A stretch of DNA of 64,000 nucleotides from UBA1479 sp002706405 (GCA_963972255.1 CAXATO010000006.1:1-64000); one strand, 5' to 3'; positions 1-8,771 are shown, numbered from the stretch's first letter. Numbers and translations are program-made. Notes: generated by a model not told the origin, from the sequence alone.

Positions 1-55
<55 letters not shown>

Positions 56-61
56 CAAATT

Positions 62-97
62 CAACGCCCTAACCTCAATTGGTTATGGGCGTTTTTG
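62..97 (+). terminator. Rho-independent terminator of the tRNA
   Basis: AACGCCC-TAACC pairs with GGTTA-TGGGCGTT around a short TCAATT loop with one bulge, and is followed by GTTTTTG. It lies directly after the tRNA and probably ends its transcript. Confidence 0.8.
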
Positions 98-558
98 TTT
101 GCGCAAAGCGCAGCCCCAAAAACCCAGGGGTCAACCTATGGGAATTAGGTGAAATCAAGTTCCTGCAAGTTTGAGCAAGGTGGAAGGCGCTGCGGGGATG
201 AATCAAAACTCTACGCAGGGCCGATCATGACTAGGATGATGAGGCATTCGTGAATTGTGTCAAGCAGGCCTATCGGGCCGGTAAGGATCTCACCGTAGTG
301 GATGCGCCGGCCGCATTCCGCTCATGGCGGCGCGCCACCGGCCGAGTTCGCCGAAAAAGCCGATAGGGGGCATGCCCCCCTATCGGAATGAACACAACGT
401 CCGTAAAGGGCAACATTTTGAAACCGGGCTCTCCCTCTAACTGGAGGGAAACAGGGGCGCAGGTCAGTGTAGATGAAGATCTCCAGGGCGGCTGCCTCCG
501 CGTCGCCAAGGAAATGCGGCGGCGCTTCCGCTCAATTCAATCCGTTTGATATGGCTCA
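98..558. other. Intergenic stretch without a supported gene
   Basis: No frame here has a convincing start and family signature. A short open stretch on the plus strand around 235-366 has no start codon and no recognised family. The stretch may be decayed sequence next to the tRNA, in keeping with the gene remnants that follow. Confidence 0.5.
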
Positions 559-795
559 GTGCGCATACGCATCCCTACGCTTAACGTCAGCGTCATGAAA
601 CGAGCCCAGGCCGCACTTTCCGATCCAGTACGTCTTGCCGCTCTTGGGCTCTTGTGGGAGGGGAAATTGCATCGTGTATGCGAGCTAATGGCCCGCGTCG
701 GCGTGCGCCAAAGCCGGATGTCGCGGCATATGAAAGTACTACGCGAAGCAGGCTTGGTCGTCGCCGTCGGCATCCTGCTCAATCAGATCTTCTGA
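559..795 (+). pseudogene. ArsR-family regulator remnant
   Basis: The 78-residue frame carries the typical ArsR winged-helix core: ALSDPVRLAALGLL, then VCELMARVGVRQSRMSRHMK and VLREAGLV. Intact ArsR repressors run about 95-120 residues and continue into a wing with an R-D-G type hairpin. Here the frame runs into an unrelated tail and stops just after GLV, so the wing is lost. The start could be 559 or the methionine at 595. It is followed by further gene fragments in other frames, which supports decay. A functional short ArsR protein cannot be fully excluded. Confidence 0.6.
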
Positions 796-803
796 AAGGA
801 GAC

Positions 804-1062
804 ACCGATGGCGGCGCGGTCCTGGCCGACCCGGGGGGATCGTGGAGAGGGGCGGCTGCGGTCCACGCCAAGATTCGTGAGATCACCAATCAGCCCGTCA
901 AATACGTCATCGACACCGGTGGCCTGGACCATCGCTGGCTCGGCAACGGGTACTGGAAGGGGCAGGGGGCGACGCCGAGCACGCTCAAACAGGAAGCGCG
1001 GTTTGACCTGCAAGACCACGAAATCATGGTTGGCCTGCGGTATCAATTTTGGTGTGACCCGC
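804..1062 (+). pseudogene. Fused fragments: MBL-fold hydrolase and outer-membrane barrel end
   Basis: One plus-strand frame encodes about 55 residues typical of the N-terminal part of an MBL-fold hydrolase (ADPGGS, AKIREITNQPVKYVIDTGG, DHRWLGNGY). It passes straight into EIMVGLRYQFW, which resembles the last strand of a beta-barrel outer-membrane protein. The metal-binding HxHxDH motif and most of both proteins are missing. This is most simply two gene ends joined by deletion. Family assignment is by eye from short pieces. Confidence 0.5.
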
Positions 1063-1133
1063 CGCCAAAATCCCTGATCAACCCCGGGGGCGGCCCGCAG
1101 ACGGTGCATAGGGCAACCCGGCCATCCGCACCC

Positions 1134-1170
1134 AATAAAAAGCCCCCTGAACCAGCGCTCAGGGGGCTTA
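1134..1170 (-). terminator. Terminator after the crotonase gene
   Basis: AAGCCCCCTGA pairs with TCAGGGGGCTT around a short loop. Read on the minus strand the hairpin is followed by a T-rich run. It lies about 35 bases past the stop of the minus-strand crotonase gene. Confidence 0.85.
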
Positions 1171-1203
1171 TTGCATTTCGGGGCCATGGGCTCGTGGGCG
1201 GCC

Positions 1204-2040
1204 TTACCGTCCCTTGAAGTTCGGCGGACGTTTGCTCAGGAACGCATCCATGCCTTCGTGGAAGTCCTCGCTCATGTAGCACATGAGCAGCAGATCGCGG
1301 CCGCCGCCGGGCGGCAGTTCCGGGCGCAGACGGCGCAGGGTTTCTTTCGCCGCGTACAGGGTCAGGGGGGCGTACCCGGTGATTTGCCGGGCGATTTCCT
1401 CGGCTCTCGGGGCGACCTCGTCCGGCGTTTCCACCATCTCCGTGATGAACCCGCAGTCGAGGGCTTCGGGGGCTTCGATCATGCGGGCCCGGAAAATCAG
1501 GTCCTTGGCCCGGGCCGTGCCGATGAGGTCGGCAAGCCGGGCGAAGTTCGTCATCGAAAGGCAATTGCCCAGCGTGCGCGCGACCGGAAACCCGAACCGC
1601 GATCCGCGCGCCGCGATGCGCAGGTCACAGCAGGCGGCGATGCCGGCACCGCCGCCGGCGCAGGCACCGCGGATCGCCGCGATGGTGGGAATGCGGCACC
1701 GTTCAAGGGCGCCGAGCGTGCGGTCGATGCGGGCTTCGTAGGCCAGGGCGTCTTCTTCGGTGTCGAACGTGCGGAACTGGGACATGTCGGTCCCGGCGGC
1801 GAAGGCCTTTTCGCCGGCGCCGGTCAGGACGAGGGCGCGGATATCCCGTTTTTCGCTGGCGTCGACGCAGATCTGGGCCATGCGTTCGTACATGGCGAAG
1901 GTCATGGCGTTGCGCGACTGCGGGCGGTTGAAGGTAAGAAAGCCGATATTGTCGCGGACTTCATAGAGAAGATCCTCCCCCGCCTGGGCGGCGAGGTCGG
2001 CGTCGATTTCAATTTTTGGATCGGTCGGTGCGGTGGACAT
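1204..2040 (-). CDS. Enoyl-CoA hydratase/isomerase-family (crotonase-fold) protein
   Basis: This 278-residue protein has the crotonase fold: an N-terminal beta region (VRDNIGFLTFNRPQSRNAM), the first oxyanion-hole segment AFAAGTDMSQF and the second GACAGGGAGIAACCDLRIA. Family members act on acyl-CoA thioesters in the cytoplasm. Both glutamates that catalyse hydration in classical enoyl-CoA hydratase are replaced: the GGGCE position reads GGGAG, and the FGQPE position reads FGFPV. It is therefore probably not a simple hydratase and may be an isomerase, hydrolase or lyase of the superfamily. It starts 54 bases after a CoA-transferase gene on the same strand, and an AAGGA ribosome site precedes the ATG. 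The two likely form a catabolic operon for a CoA-activated acid. Confidence 0.9.
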   Translation of the reverse strand: MSTAPTDPKIEIDADLAAQAGEDLLYEVRDNIGFLTFNRPQSRNAMTFAMYERMAQICVDASEKRDIRALVLTGAGEKAFAAGTDMSQFRTFDTEEDALAYEARIDRTLGALERCRIPTIAAIRGACAGGGAGIAACCDLRIAARGSRFGFPVARTLGNCLSMTNFARLADLIGTARAKDLIFRARMIEAPEALDCGFITEMVETPDEVAPRAEEIARQITGYAPLTLYAAKETLRRLRPELPPGGGRDLLLMCYMSEDFHEGMDAFLSKRPPNFKGR

Positions 2041-2094
2041 CAGAATACGGTCCTTGTCTGTGCGGTGAAGGGTCAGAGCCGGGGGCGGCGGTCG

Positions 2095-3288
2095 TTAGAC
2101 GACGCCGGCCGACTTGAAGGCGGCGATTTCCTCTGGCGTATACCCGAACTCCTGCAGAATTTCATCGGAATGCTCGCTGCGCTCCGGCGGGGCGACCTTG
2201 AGGGCGCTGGGCGTCTTGTTCATCTTGATCGGCTGCGCGACCAGTTTCAATTCACCCAGTTCTTTGGACGTGACCGATTGCGCCATCTCCAAATGCTGGA
2301 CCTGCGGATCGGCGAAGACCTTGTCGATGGTGTTGATCGGGCCGCAGGGCACGCCGGCTTCGTTGAAGCGGTCGATCCAGGTGGCGCTGTCGGCCGTCCG
2401 CAGGACGGCGTTGATGTCGTCGCCCAGGGCATCACGGTTCTGGGACCGCAGGCTCGCGGTCTTGTAGTCCGGATGTTCGATCCACCGTTCGGCATCGACC
2501 GCGCGGCAGAACCGTTCCCAGATCACCTGGCCCGTGACGGCAAGGTTGATGTAGCCGTCAGAGGTTTCGAACACGCCGGTGGGAATGGAGGTCGGATGGT
2601 TGTTTCCGGCCTGGGGCGGAACTTCACCGTCGATCAGCCAGCGCGTGGCCTGGAAATCGAGCATGGCGATCTGCGCCTGCAGAAGCGAGGTCTGCACCCA
2701 TTGGCCTTCGCCGATTTCATCGCGGGCCAGCAGCGCGACCATGATGCCGAGCGCGCAATAGAGGCCGGCGGTCAGGTCGGCGATCGGAATGCCGACACGC
2801 ATGGGGCCTTCGCCCGGCTTGCCGGTGATCGACATCAGCCCGCCCATGCCTTGGGCGATCTGATCGAAGCCGGGACGCTTGGCATAGGGGCCGTCCTGCC
2901 CGAATCCGGAAATCGATGCGTACACCAACTGCGGGTTGATGGCGCTCAGGCTTTTGTAATCGATGCCCAGCCGGTCCTTCACATCGGGCCGGAAATTCTC
3001 GACGACGACGTCGGCCTTTTCGATCAGGCGCTTGAGAACGGCCAATCCCTCCGGGGATTTCAGGTTGAGGGTCAGGGCGCGCTTGTTGCGATGGAGATTC
3101 TGGAAATCCGAGCCGTGCCGGGGGCCGCCCGGGCCTTCGGCGGCATCCATGGCTTCCGGCAGTTCGACCTTGATCACATTGGCGCCCCAGTCGGCCAGTT
3201 GGCGGACGCAGGTGGGGCCGGATCGAACGCGGGTCAGGTCGATGACGGTGAAACGCTTGAGTGCGGGCGACGCAGGTGTAAACGGCAT
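2095..3288 (-). CDS. Class III CoA-transferase (CaiB/BaiF family)
   Basis: The protein has 397 residues, typical for family III CoA-transferases, which move CoA between carboxylic acids by way of an aspartyl-CoA intermediate. The N-terminus LKRFTVIDLTRVRSGPTCVR and the segment RPGFDQIAQGMGG, which contains the expected catalytic Asp, are clear, as is ADLTAGLYCALGI. The frame is open to 3384, but the methionine at 3288 is preserved after TGGAGG at good spacing and begins the conserved part, so I place the start there. It is the first gene of a minus-strand pair with the crotonase. A GntR regulator is divergent and a Tct transporter lies beyond it, which suggests uptake and activation of a di- or tricarboxylate. 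The substrate cannot be told. Confidence 0.92.
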   Translation of the reverse strand: MPFTPASPALKRFTVIDLTRVRSGPTCVRQLADWGANVIKVELPEAMDAAEGPGGPRHGSDFQNLHRNKRALTLNLKSPEGLAVLKRLIEKADVVVENFRPDVKDRLGIDYKSLSAINPQLVYASISGFGQDGPYAKRPGFDQIAQGMGGLMSITGKPGEGPMRVGIPIADLTAGLYCALGIMVALLARDEIGEGQWVQTSLLQAQIAMLDFQATRWLIDGEVPPQAGNNHPTSIPTGVFETSDGYINLAVTGQVIWERFCRAVDAERWIEHPDYKTASLRSQNRDALGDDINAVLRTADSATWIDRFNEAGVPCGPINTIDKVFADPQVQHLEMAQSVTSKELGELKLVAQPIKMNKTPSALKVAPPERSEHSDEILQEFGYTPEEIAAFKSAGVV

Positions 3289-3331
3289 TGATGTCCTCCA
3301 GTTTTGTGCGGCGAAGGTGATATTCAAAGTG

Positions 3332-3349
3332 TATATTGTCAACAATATA
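3332..3349. promoter_or_regulatory. Candidate GntR operator
   Basis: TATATTGT-CA-ACAATATA is a perfect 8-bp inverted repeat between the divergent CoA-transferase and GntR genes. FadR/FCD-type GntR regulators commonly bind TTGTxxACAA-like dyads, and this core matches. A second, 7-bp dyad (ATATCGA...TCGATAT, 3347-3369) overlaps its right arm. Confidence 0.65.
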
Positions 3350-3373
3350 TCGAATACATTTTTCGATATACGA

Positions 3374-3402
3374 TTGACATTCAACCGAGGCTGGGGGCTA
3401 AT
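3374..3402 (+). promoter_or_regulatory. Possible promoter of the GntR gene
   Basis: TTGACA at 3374-3379 is followed after 17 bases by GCTAAT. The second element is only a fair -10 match and sits close to the ATG at 3409, which would leave a very short leader. Confidence 0.35.
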
Positions 3403-3408
3403 CGGGCC

Positions 3409-4149
3409 ATGACGGAGAATGTTTCAGACGCCATCGCCCTGCGTCGCGCCGAGTCACTGACTGCGATCGTCCAACGGGAATTGGAACGAATGATCGTGGT
3501 GGGGGAGTTGCGCGCGGGTGATCGCCTCAATGAACAGGCGCTGGCACAGCGGTTCGGCGTCAGCCGTGGCCCGGTTCGCGAGGCCATGCGCGCCCTGGAA
3601 TGCGCGAACCTGGTTTCCACCCGCCTGAACCAGGGGTTCTTCGTCCGCGAAATCTCGCCGGAGGAAATCGCCGAAATTTACGATATGCGAGCCGTTGTTT
3701 ACGGCTTCATCTGCGCGCGGTTGGCAACCACGATTTCCGCCGAGGCGCTGGCGGCACTCGATGCCGCCATCGAGGAAATGGATACCGCCATCGCCACCGG
3801 GGACGGGAAGGAATATTACCGCCTGAACCTGGCGTTTCATGAGCAGACCATCGTTTGCGCAGCCCACAACTGCGCGCAGCAAACCTATCGGTCCCTGATC
3901 AACGAGAGCCATTTGGCCCGTCAGCGGTCGTTGGTCGAGCCGGAGCGCATGCGGGAATCAAACGCCGAACATCGGCGCCTTGTCGAGGCGCTCAAGGCGG
4001 GTGATGCCGAGCTGGCCCGTGAGTTGGGCAATAAACACGTTCTTGCGGGGCGTCGGCGCTGGAAAGCATCCGTTGCCGAAGAAGACGCGATTGCAGCGTC
4101 CGTGCCGCCCCATGGGGCGGCGGCCGGCGCAACCTTGGTCCACAAGTAA
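3409..4149 (+). CDS. GntR-family transcriptional regulator (FCD/FadR subfamily)
   Basis: The protein has 246 residues. Residues about 10-75 form the winged helix-turn-helix (GELRAGDRLNEQALAQRFGV then SRGPVREAMRALE), and the rest is an all-helical FCD ligand-binding domain with the usual D-R and H positions (IYDMRAVVYG, NLAFHEQTI, EHRRLVEAL). Such proteins usually repress catabolic genes until an organic acid binds. The start at 3409 is chosen because conserved sequence begins there and a G-rich ribosome site precedes it, although the frame is open upstream. It is divergent from the CoA-transferase and upstream of tctC-tctB-tctA, so it probably controls both units through the AT-rich dyads between. 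Confidence 0.9.
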   Translation: MTENVSDAIALRRAESLTAIVQRELERMIVVGELRAGDRLNEQALAQRFGVSRGPVREAMRALECANLVSTRLNQGFFVREISPEEIAEIYDMRAVVYGFICARLATTISAEALAALDAAIEEMDTAIATGDGKEYYRLNLAFHEQTIVCAAHNCAQQTYRSLINESHLARQRSLVEPERMRESNAEHRRLVEALKAGDAELARELGNKHVLAGRRRWKASVAEEDAIAASVPPHGAAAGATLVHK

Positions 4150-4257
4150 ACGGCAGCCAGATCAAGAAAACACGACCTTTAAGAAAATTCAAAGTCCGTG
4201 ACCTGCCTCCATTTTCGAATGGGGCGGGTCGTCAAATCAAAAATGGAGGAAAGTTCA

Positions 4258-5241
4258 ATGCGACTTCACAAAACAATCAGCGTGGCGGCCCGGGCCCTGG
4301 CCCTGGCGGGCGCTGTCTTGATTCCGACGCTTTCGTCGGGCGCCGCGACGGCGGACAATTACCCGAGCGAACGTCTGAACTGGACGATCGCCTTCGGGCC
4401 GGGCGGGGGCAACGACATCATGTCCCGCACGATCATCTCGATCCTGGAAAAGTACAAGCTGTATCCCGGCGAGATCGTGGCCCAGAACCGCTCGGGCGGC
4501 AGTGGTGCCGTTGGTTGGGGATATCTCTTCAATCAGAAGGGCAATCCCTATCACATCTCCTCGACCTCGGGCAGCTTCATCACTACGCCGCTGAAGGCGA
4601 AAACGCCCTGGACGCCCACGAGCTTCGTTCCCGTCGCGCTGCTTGCGGCCGACGATCTGGTCCTGGTCGTGAACAAAACGTCCAAGATCAAGGACTTCGA
4701 CCAGTTCATCAAGGAAGCCAAGGCCACCCCCCTCGCCATCGGCGGGATGGGCGCGGTCAACGTCGATTTCATCGTCCCGACGCTGTTGGCTGAAAAGGCT
4801 GGTTTTAAATTCGACTACGTCTCCTTCAACAAACAGGGCGAGCTGACGACGGCTCTGCTGTCGAGCGCCCTTGATGCCATGGTCGCCAACCCGGGCGATG
4901 TTGCCGGGTTGCTGGAATCCGGCGACCTGCGTGCCCTCGGCTTCTCCGGAACGAAGACCCCCGACTCGTTGAAGGGCGTTCCCACGTTCGGCGAAAAGGG
5001 TTTCGAGCTCGGCATTTCCATGCCGCGTGGTGTGGTGCTGCCCCCCGATGCGCCGAAGGAAGCCCAGGAGTGGTGGATCGCAACCATGAAGAAGGTTGTC
5101 GAAAAGCCGGAATGGGCCGAATACGTCAAGAAGCATGAGCTGACCGAAACCGTCCTGTGGGGCGATGAGTTCGGCAAGTTCCTGGGAACTTCCCAAGACG
5201 AATTTGCCCGCATCCTCAAAGCATCGGGCGCAATCAAGTAA
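4258..5241 (+). CDS. tctC: Tripartite tricarboxylate transporter, periplasmic binding protein
   Basis: This 327-residue protein has a signal peptide over residues 1 to about 32 (KTISVAARALALAGAVLIP) and then the TctC/Bug fold: YPSERLNWTIAFGPGGGNDI, NRSGGSGAVGWGYL and PRGVVLPPDAP. Bug-type proteins bind organic acids in the periplasm and deliver them to the TctAB membrane complex. The frame is open from 4198, but the ATG at 4258 follows AATGGAGGAAAG and starts the signal peptide. tctB and tctA follow, completing the transporter. The ligand is unknown; the CoA-transferase and crotonase genes nearby suggest a carboxylate that is CoA-activated inside. Confidence 0.93.
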   Translation: MRLHKTISVAARALALAGAVLIPTLSSGAATADNYPSERLNWTIAFGPGGGNDIMSRTIISILEKYKLYPGEIVAQNRSGGSGAVGWGYLFNQKGNPYHISSTSGSFITTPLKAKTPWTPTSFVPVALLAADDLVLVVNKTSKIKDFDQFIKEAKATPLAIGGMGAVNVDFIVPTLLAEKAGFKFDYVSFNKQGELTTALLSSALDAMVANPGDVAGLLESGDLRALGFSGTKTPDSLKGVPTFGEKGFELGISMPRGVVLPPDAPKEAQEWWIATMKKVVEKPEWAEYVKKHELTETVLWGDEFGKFLGTSQDEFARILKASGAIK

Positions 5242-5254
5242 TCGTGCATTTGGT

Positions 5255-5350
5255 GTCGGCCGCCTGCCGGACGTTTGTCCGCGGGCGGCCGGTGTCACCG
5301 GTTAGACGACCACCATTTATCTTTCAAGCCGCCCCGATCGATGACGGGGC
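5255..5350. other. Hairpins between tctC and tctB
   Basis: Two dyads lie between tctC and tctB: GGCCGCC with GGGCGGCC around 5259-5290, and GCCCCG with CGGGGC at 5331-5350. Neither has a T run. They may stabilise the abundant binding-protein mRNA or partly attenuate the membrane genes, a usual arrangement in binding-protein operons. Confidence 0.45.
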
Positions 5351-5404
5351 CGTATTGGTTTAATCATTATTCGTGCAACCTGAACGCCAAGGTAGTCCTG
5401 CCCC

Positions 5405-5851
5405 ATGCGAATAGCCTTCATGACCGCCCTATTGCTCTTGTCCGTGTTTTATGCGGCCTTGGCATTTTCGGATTTGAATTTTCTCAGTGCCCGCGGTCGG
5501 ATCGGGCCGGGCTTTTTCCCGCAGATCATCGCCTCCCTGCTGGTTGCCTTCATGCTCTATAACGTGGTGTTGGATTACCGGCGCCGTGATGGCGATGACG
5601 CGGTGTCCGTCAACTGGGCCGTGACCCTCGCGGTTGTCGCCATGGTCGGGTTGCTGGTCGTTGCCAGTCATTTCCTGGGCGCGCTGCCGGGGATGGTGAT
5701 CTTCATGCTGCTTGCCCTGTCGGTGCTTAACCGGGGACAGCATGTCACCAACCTGTTGGTCGGCGTCTTGTTACCCATCGGCCTGTTCACCTTGTTCAGG
5801 TACTCGCTCAACGCGGCGATGCCGCCCGGTATGTTGGGTCTTCCGCTTTAG
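5405..5851 (+). CDS. tctB: Tripartite tricarboxylate transporter, small membrane subunit
   Basis: The protein has 148 residues, the usual TctB size, with about four hydrophobic segments (near residues 3-22, 40-57, 73-92 and 95-140). The typical segment GRIGPGFFPQIIASLL follows the first helix. TctB is the small subunit paired with TctA in the inner membrane and is poorly conserved, so the call leans on size, this motif and its place between tctC and tctA. A GGTAG-like ribosome site precedes the ATG. It is separated from tctC by 163 bases and from tctA by 55 bases. Confidence 0.9.
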   Translation: MRIAFMTALLLLSVFYAALAFSDLNFLSARGRIGPGFFPQIIASLLVAFMLYNVVLDYRRRDGDDAVSVNWAVTLAVVAMVGLLVVASHFLGALPGMVIFMLLALSVLNRGQHVTNLLVGVLLPIGLFTLFRYSLNAAMPPGMLGLPL

Positions 5852-5906
5852 GGCGGACGAGACCATTCGCTGATCCGGCTTTCGAATTTTACAGGCAGTC
5901 CTCGAC

Positions 5907-7421
5907 ATGGAAATTTTTGACAATCTCTTCCTCGGTCTCTCCGTGGCCATCTCTCCGATCAATCTGGTTTATCTGATGCTGGGATCGCTGATCGGGATGA
6001 TCATCGGCATCATCCCCGGATTCGGGCCCGCGGCGGGTTTGTCGATCCTGCTGCCGCTGACCTTCGGGATGGACCCGACCGGTGCCATCATCATGCTCGC
6101 GGCCATCTACTACGGCGCCATGTACGGCGGCACAATCACATCGATCCTTCTCAACACGCCCGGTGAATCCGCCGTGGTGGCGTCCACGTTCGATGGTTTT
6201 CCGCTTGCCCAACAGGGGCGCGCCGGCCCGGCGCTGGTCATGCAGGCGGTCGCGTCCTTCGTCGGCGGGACGGTTGGGGTCATTTTGATCTCGGTTCTCG
6301 CCGCGACCTTCGCGACGGTGACCCGCAATTTCGGCCCGCCCGAATTCTTCATGCTCGTCATGATGGGGATCGTGACGCTCGTCGTGCTGATCGGTGAAAA
6401 CTGGCGCTACGGCGCGATTTCGGCGCTGATCGGTTTCGCCATCGGCACCGTCGGGGTCGATCTGGAAACCGGGATTCAGCGCTTCACCTTCGGCTCGGCC
6501 GAACTGATCAGCGGGGTCGGCTTCATTCCGATCGCGATCGGCCTGTTCGGGCTGGGTGAGTTGTTTTACGCCTTTTATCAGGGCCTTCATCGCGCCGGCA
6601 GCGGCGGCATCATCCAGTATCAGAGCGAGGATCGTTTCTGGCCGACCATTCGGGACTGGCTGGATTCACGCTTGGCCTTCGTCCGGGGCTCGATCCTGGG
6701 CTTCTGCATCGGCGTCGTGCCGGGTGCCGGTGCCACCGTCGCTTCCCTGATGGCCTATTCGATCGAGAAATCGTCGTCGCGGACGCCGGAGAAATTCGGC
6801 AAGGGGGCGATGGAAGGGCTTGTCGCGCCCGAATGCGCCAACAATGCCGCGTCCTCGGGTGCCATGGTGCCGTTGCTGACGCTGGGCATTCCGGGCTCTG
6901 CCTCCACGGCGGTCTTGCTGGCCGCGTTGTTGATGTGGGGTCTGAAACCGGGGCCGCTGCTGATGGAACAGAACCCCGAGTTTGCCTGGGGCTTGGTTGC
7001 CAGCATGTATCTGGGCAACATGGCGCTGCTCGCGATCAGCATATTCGCGATCCCGTTGTTCGTGCTGTTCATCAAGCTGCCGTATCGAATCCTGGCGCCC
7101 GCCGTCATTCTCGTGTGCACGATGGGAACCTTCAGCGTCCACGGCAGCATCGTCGAAGTCTGGCTGATGGTCGGCGCCGGGGTCATCGGGTTTTTCATGA
7201 AGCTGTACGGCTTCTCTCCCGCGGCGACGGTGCTGGCCTTGGTGCTCGGCCCGCTGGCGGAAGAAACCTTGCGGCAGACGTTGATCATTTCCCGCGGATC
7301 GCCGTGGATCTTCATCGAGCGCGGGATGTCGCTGGGCATCCTCATCATCACCCTTGGCGTCATCGTGTTCGGGATCTGGATGGGGCGGTCGAGGAAGAAG
7401 CTGCGCGCCAGGATGACCTGA
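5907..7421 (+). CDS. tctA: Tripartite tricarboxylate transporter, large permease subunit
   Basis: This 504-residue protein has about twelve membrane segments and the two TctA signature regions: GIIPGFGPAAGLSILLPLTF with YYGAMYGGTITSILLNTPGE near the N-terminus, and GVVPGAGATVASLMAY with PLLTLGIPGSASTAVLL in the second half. TctA forms the sodium- or proton-driven import path for the acid delivered by TctC. It is the last gene of the tctCBA unit; the next gene lies on the other strand. Length and motifs match the family throughout, with no sign of truncation. Confidence 0.95.
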   Translation: MEIFDNLFLGLSVAISPINLVYLMLGSLIGMIIGIIPGFGPAAGLSILLPLTFGMDPTGAIIMLAAIYYGAMYGGTITSILLNTPGESAVVASTFDGFPLAQQGRAGPALVMQAVASFVGGTVGVILISVLAATFATVTRNFGPPEFFMLVMMGIVTLVVLIGENWRYGAISALIGFAIGTVGVDLETGIQRFTFGSAELISGVGFIPIAIGLFGLGELFYAFYQGLHRAGSGGIIQYQSEDRFWPTIRDWLDSRLAFVRGSILGFCIGVVPGAGATVASLMAYSIEKSSSRTPEKFGKGAMEGLVAPECANNAASSGAMVPLLTLGIPGSASTAVLLAALLMWGLKPGPLLMEQNPEFAWGLVASMYLGNMALLAISIFAIPLFVLFIKLPYRILAPAVILVCTMGTFSVHGSIVEVWLMVGAGVIGFFMKLYGFSPAATVLALVLGPLAEETLRQTLIISRGSPWIFIERGMSLGILIITLGVIVFGIWMGRSRKKLRARMT

Positions 7422-7456
7422 CCGCCTGAGATGGGGCGGGGGGCGGCCGCGCGCTG

Positions 7457-8584
7457 TCAGTCTTTCGTTTGAAGACGGGGGAAGGCGGCGACGCGATCGG
7501 CGCGGGCGTTGCTCGGGCTTAATCCGAACTGTCGCTTGAACGCCGTCGAGAAATTGGCCGGATTGGAATAGCCCGCGCCATAGGCCGCTTCGGCGACGCT
7601 CTTGCCCTCGCGTTCGATGGCGATGCGGGCGTGCTCCAGGCGCAGTTCCCGACAGAAATCGGCAATGGTGCGGCCATAGACCGATTTGAAGGCGGCCTGC
7701 ATCGCACCGACGCTCATCCCGAGGTCCCGGGCCATCCGTTTCAAGGACGGATTTTCCGTAAAGCGGGCGCGGACATAGGCGCGCACGGCCTGGGCCTTTG
7801 CCTGGGTCTTGGTTACCGGCGCTGGACAGGGCGCCTCGGCATCCGTGGCGATGAGACTTTCCAGCGCTTCCCGCAGGATTTCGATGGCACGGCTTTCGAC
7901 CGCCATCCGGGCCAGCGGTGCCGGCGCGCGGGACGGGTTGATGATCTGTTCGGCCAGGGCGACCGCATGCAGGGACGGCCGCCATGTGGCATAGCCGCGA
8001 TGGGTTGCTGCAAATCGGGCCAGGTTGCGGTTGGGCAGATCCTTGTCGGCGAGGATGCGGTCGATCCAATCCCAGGGCACGGTGATGATGACCTTGCGCA
8101 CGCGCGTCCCCTTGCGCGACAGGCGGACCATCTTGGAGGCCTGGGTCAGTGACCAGATATGGCCGGTCGCCCCGTCCTGACCCGCCCCCGGACCCAGGCG
8201 CACGCCCAATCCGTCGAGTTTGACCACCAGGTCCCCTTCGAGCATGACCGCGACCGTGCAGGCGGGCGACATGTCCCATTCCGCCAGCAGGTCATGGGCC
8301 TCGACCGTATCCGTGGCATGCACGAACAGGCCGGAATGGCCGCGCATGTTGTTCATGCGCCCATGGATCGCCGTGTCCTTGCGCGCGAGAACAGGCGCCG
8401 AGATGTGGAAGGTCTCGGCATCGGTATTGACGGCCATTTCCTGAAGGTCGGCGCTGGTCACCGCGGTGTCCACCGGTCGGTACCGTCGGGGGCTGACCTC
8501 CATGATTGTTCGATCCACCATGGTCTTAATCTTCAATTCCCATTGGCCTGGCCCGGGCTGGGCGGCGGCCCGGGCCATCGGCAT
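7457..8584 (-). CDS. AraC-family regulator, probable control of iron/heme uptake
   Basis: The C-terminal ~100 residues carry two AraC helix-turn-helix motifs (SLKRMARDLGMSVGAMQAAFK and SVAEAAYGAGYSNPANFSTA), followed by FKRQFGLSPS. The N-terminal part resembles PchR-like regulators of siderophore or heme uptake. The gene is divergent from a TonB-dependent receptor, and Fur-like boxes lie between them, so it probably activates the neighbouring uptake genes when iron is short. The start is uncertain: the outermost ATG at 8584 has no ribosome site and almost abuts a Fur-like box, and methionines at 8521 and 8503 are alternatives that would give about 354 or 348 residues. Confidence 0.88.
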   Translation of the reverse strand: MPMARAAAQPGPGQWELKIKTMVDRTIMEVSPRRYRPVDTAVTSADLQEMAVNTDAETFHISAPVLARKDTAIHGRMNNMRGHSGLFVHATDTVEAHDLLAEWDMSPACTVAVMLEGDLVVKLDGLGVRLGPGAGQDGATGHIWSLTQASKMVRLSRKGTRVRKVIITVPWDWIDRILADKDLPNRNLARFAATHRGYATWRPSLHAVALAEQIINPSRAPAPLARMAVESRAIEILREALESLIATDAEAPCPAPVTKTQAKAQAVRAYVRARFTENPSLKRMARDLGMSVGAMQAAFKSVYGRTIADFCRELRLEHARIAIEREGKSVAEAAYGAGYSNPANFSTAFKRQFGLSPSNARADRVAAFPRLQTKD

Positions 8585-8603
8585 TGCGCATTCACGATAA
8601 TAA

Positions 8604-8618
8604 TAAGAATTATTCGCA
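8604..8618. promoter_or_regulatory. Fur-like box upstream of the AraC gene
   Basis: TAAGAAT-T-ATTCGCA fits the 7-1-7 Fur pattern (TGATAATnATTATCA) in most dyad positions. It lies 20 bases before the outermost AraC start, which fits iron repression of the regulator. Confidence 0.55.
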
Positions 8619-8771
8619 ATTAGTAAAGCGCGCCCTCTTTCGCCCCAAGGTGGGCAGCGGCCTATCGCCCGCGCCGCCTGGCGAAATCCAGGGGCAGCGG
8701 GTCGAATTGCGATTTTTCACAAACAAAATGTGTTTTTTGAAACGGCAGGATGATGGCCGCTGTCGTCAGTC

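Noticed and set aside
270..509. A 79-residue minus-strand frame near the tRNA
   Set aside because: No ribosome site or recognisable family; composition is ordinary for chance frames in this GC range.
1171..3291. A 706-residue open frame on the plus strand
   Set aside because: It lies antisense to the crotonase and CoA-transferase genes and shows only GC-rich shadow composition, with no family motif.
6666..8279. A 537-residue open frame on the minus strand
   Set aside because: It runs antisense to the end of tctA and through the AraC gene in another frame; Arg/Gly/Pro-rich composition marks it as a shadow.
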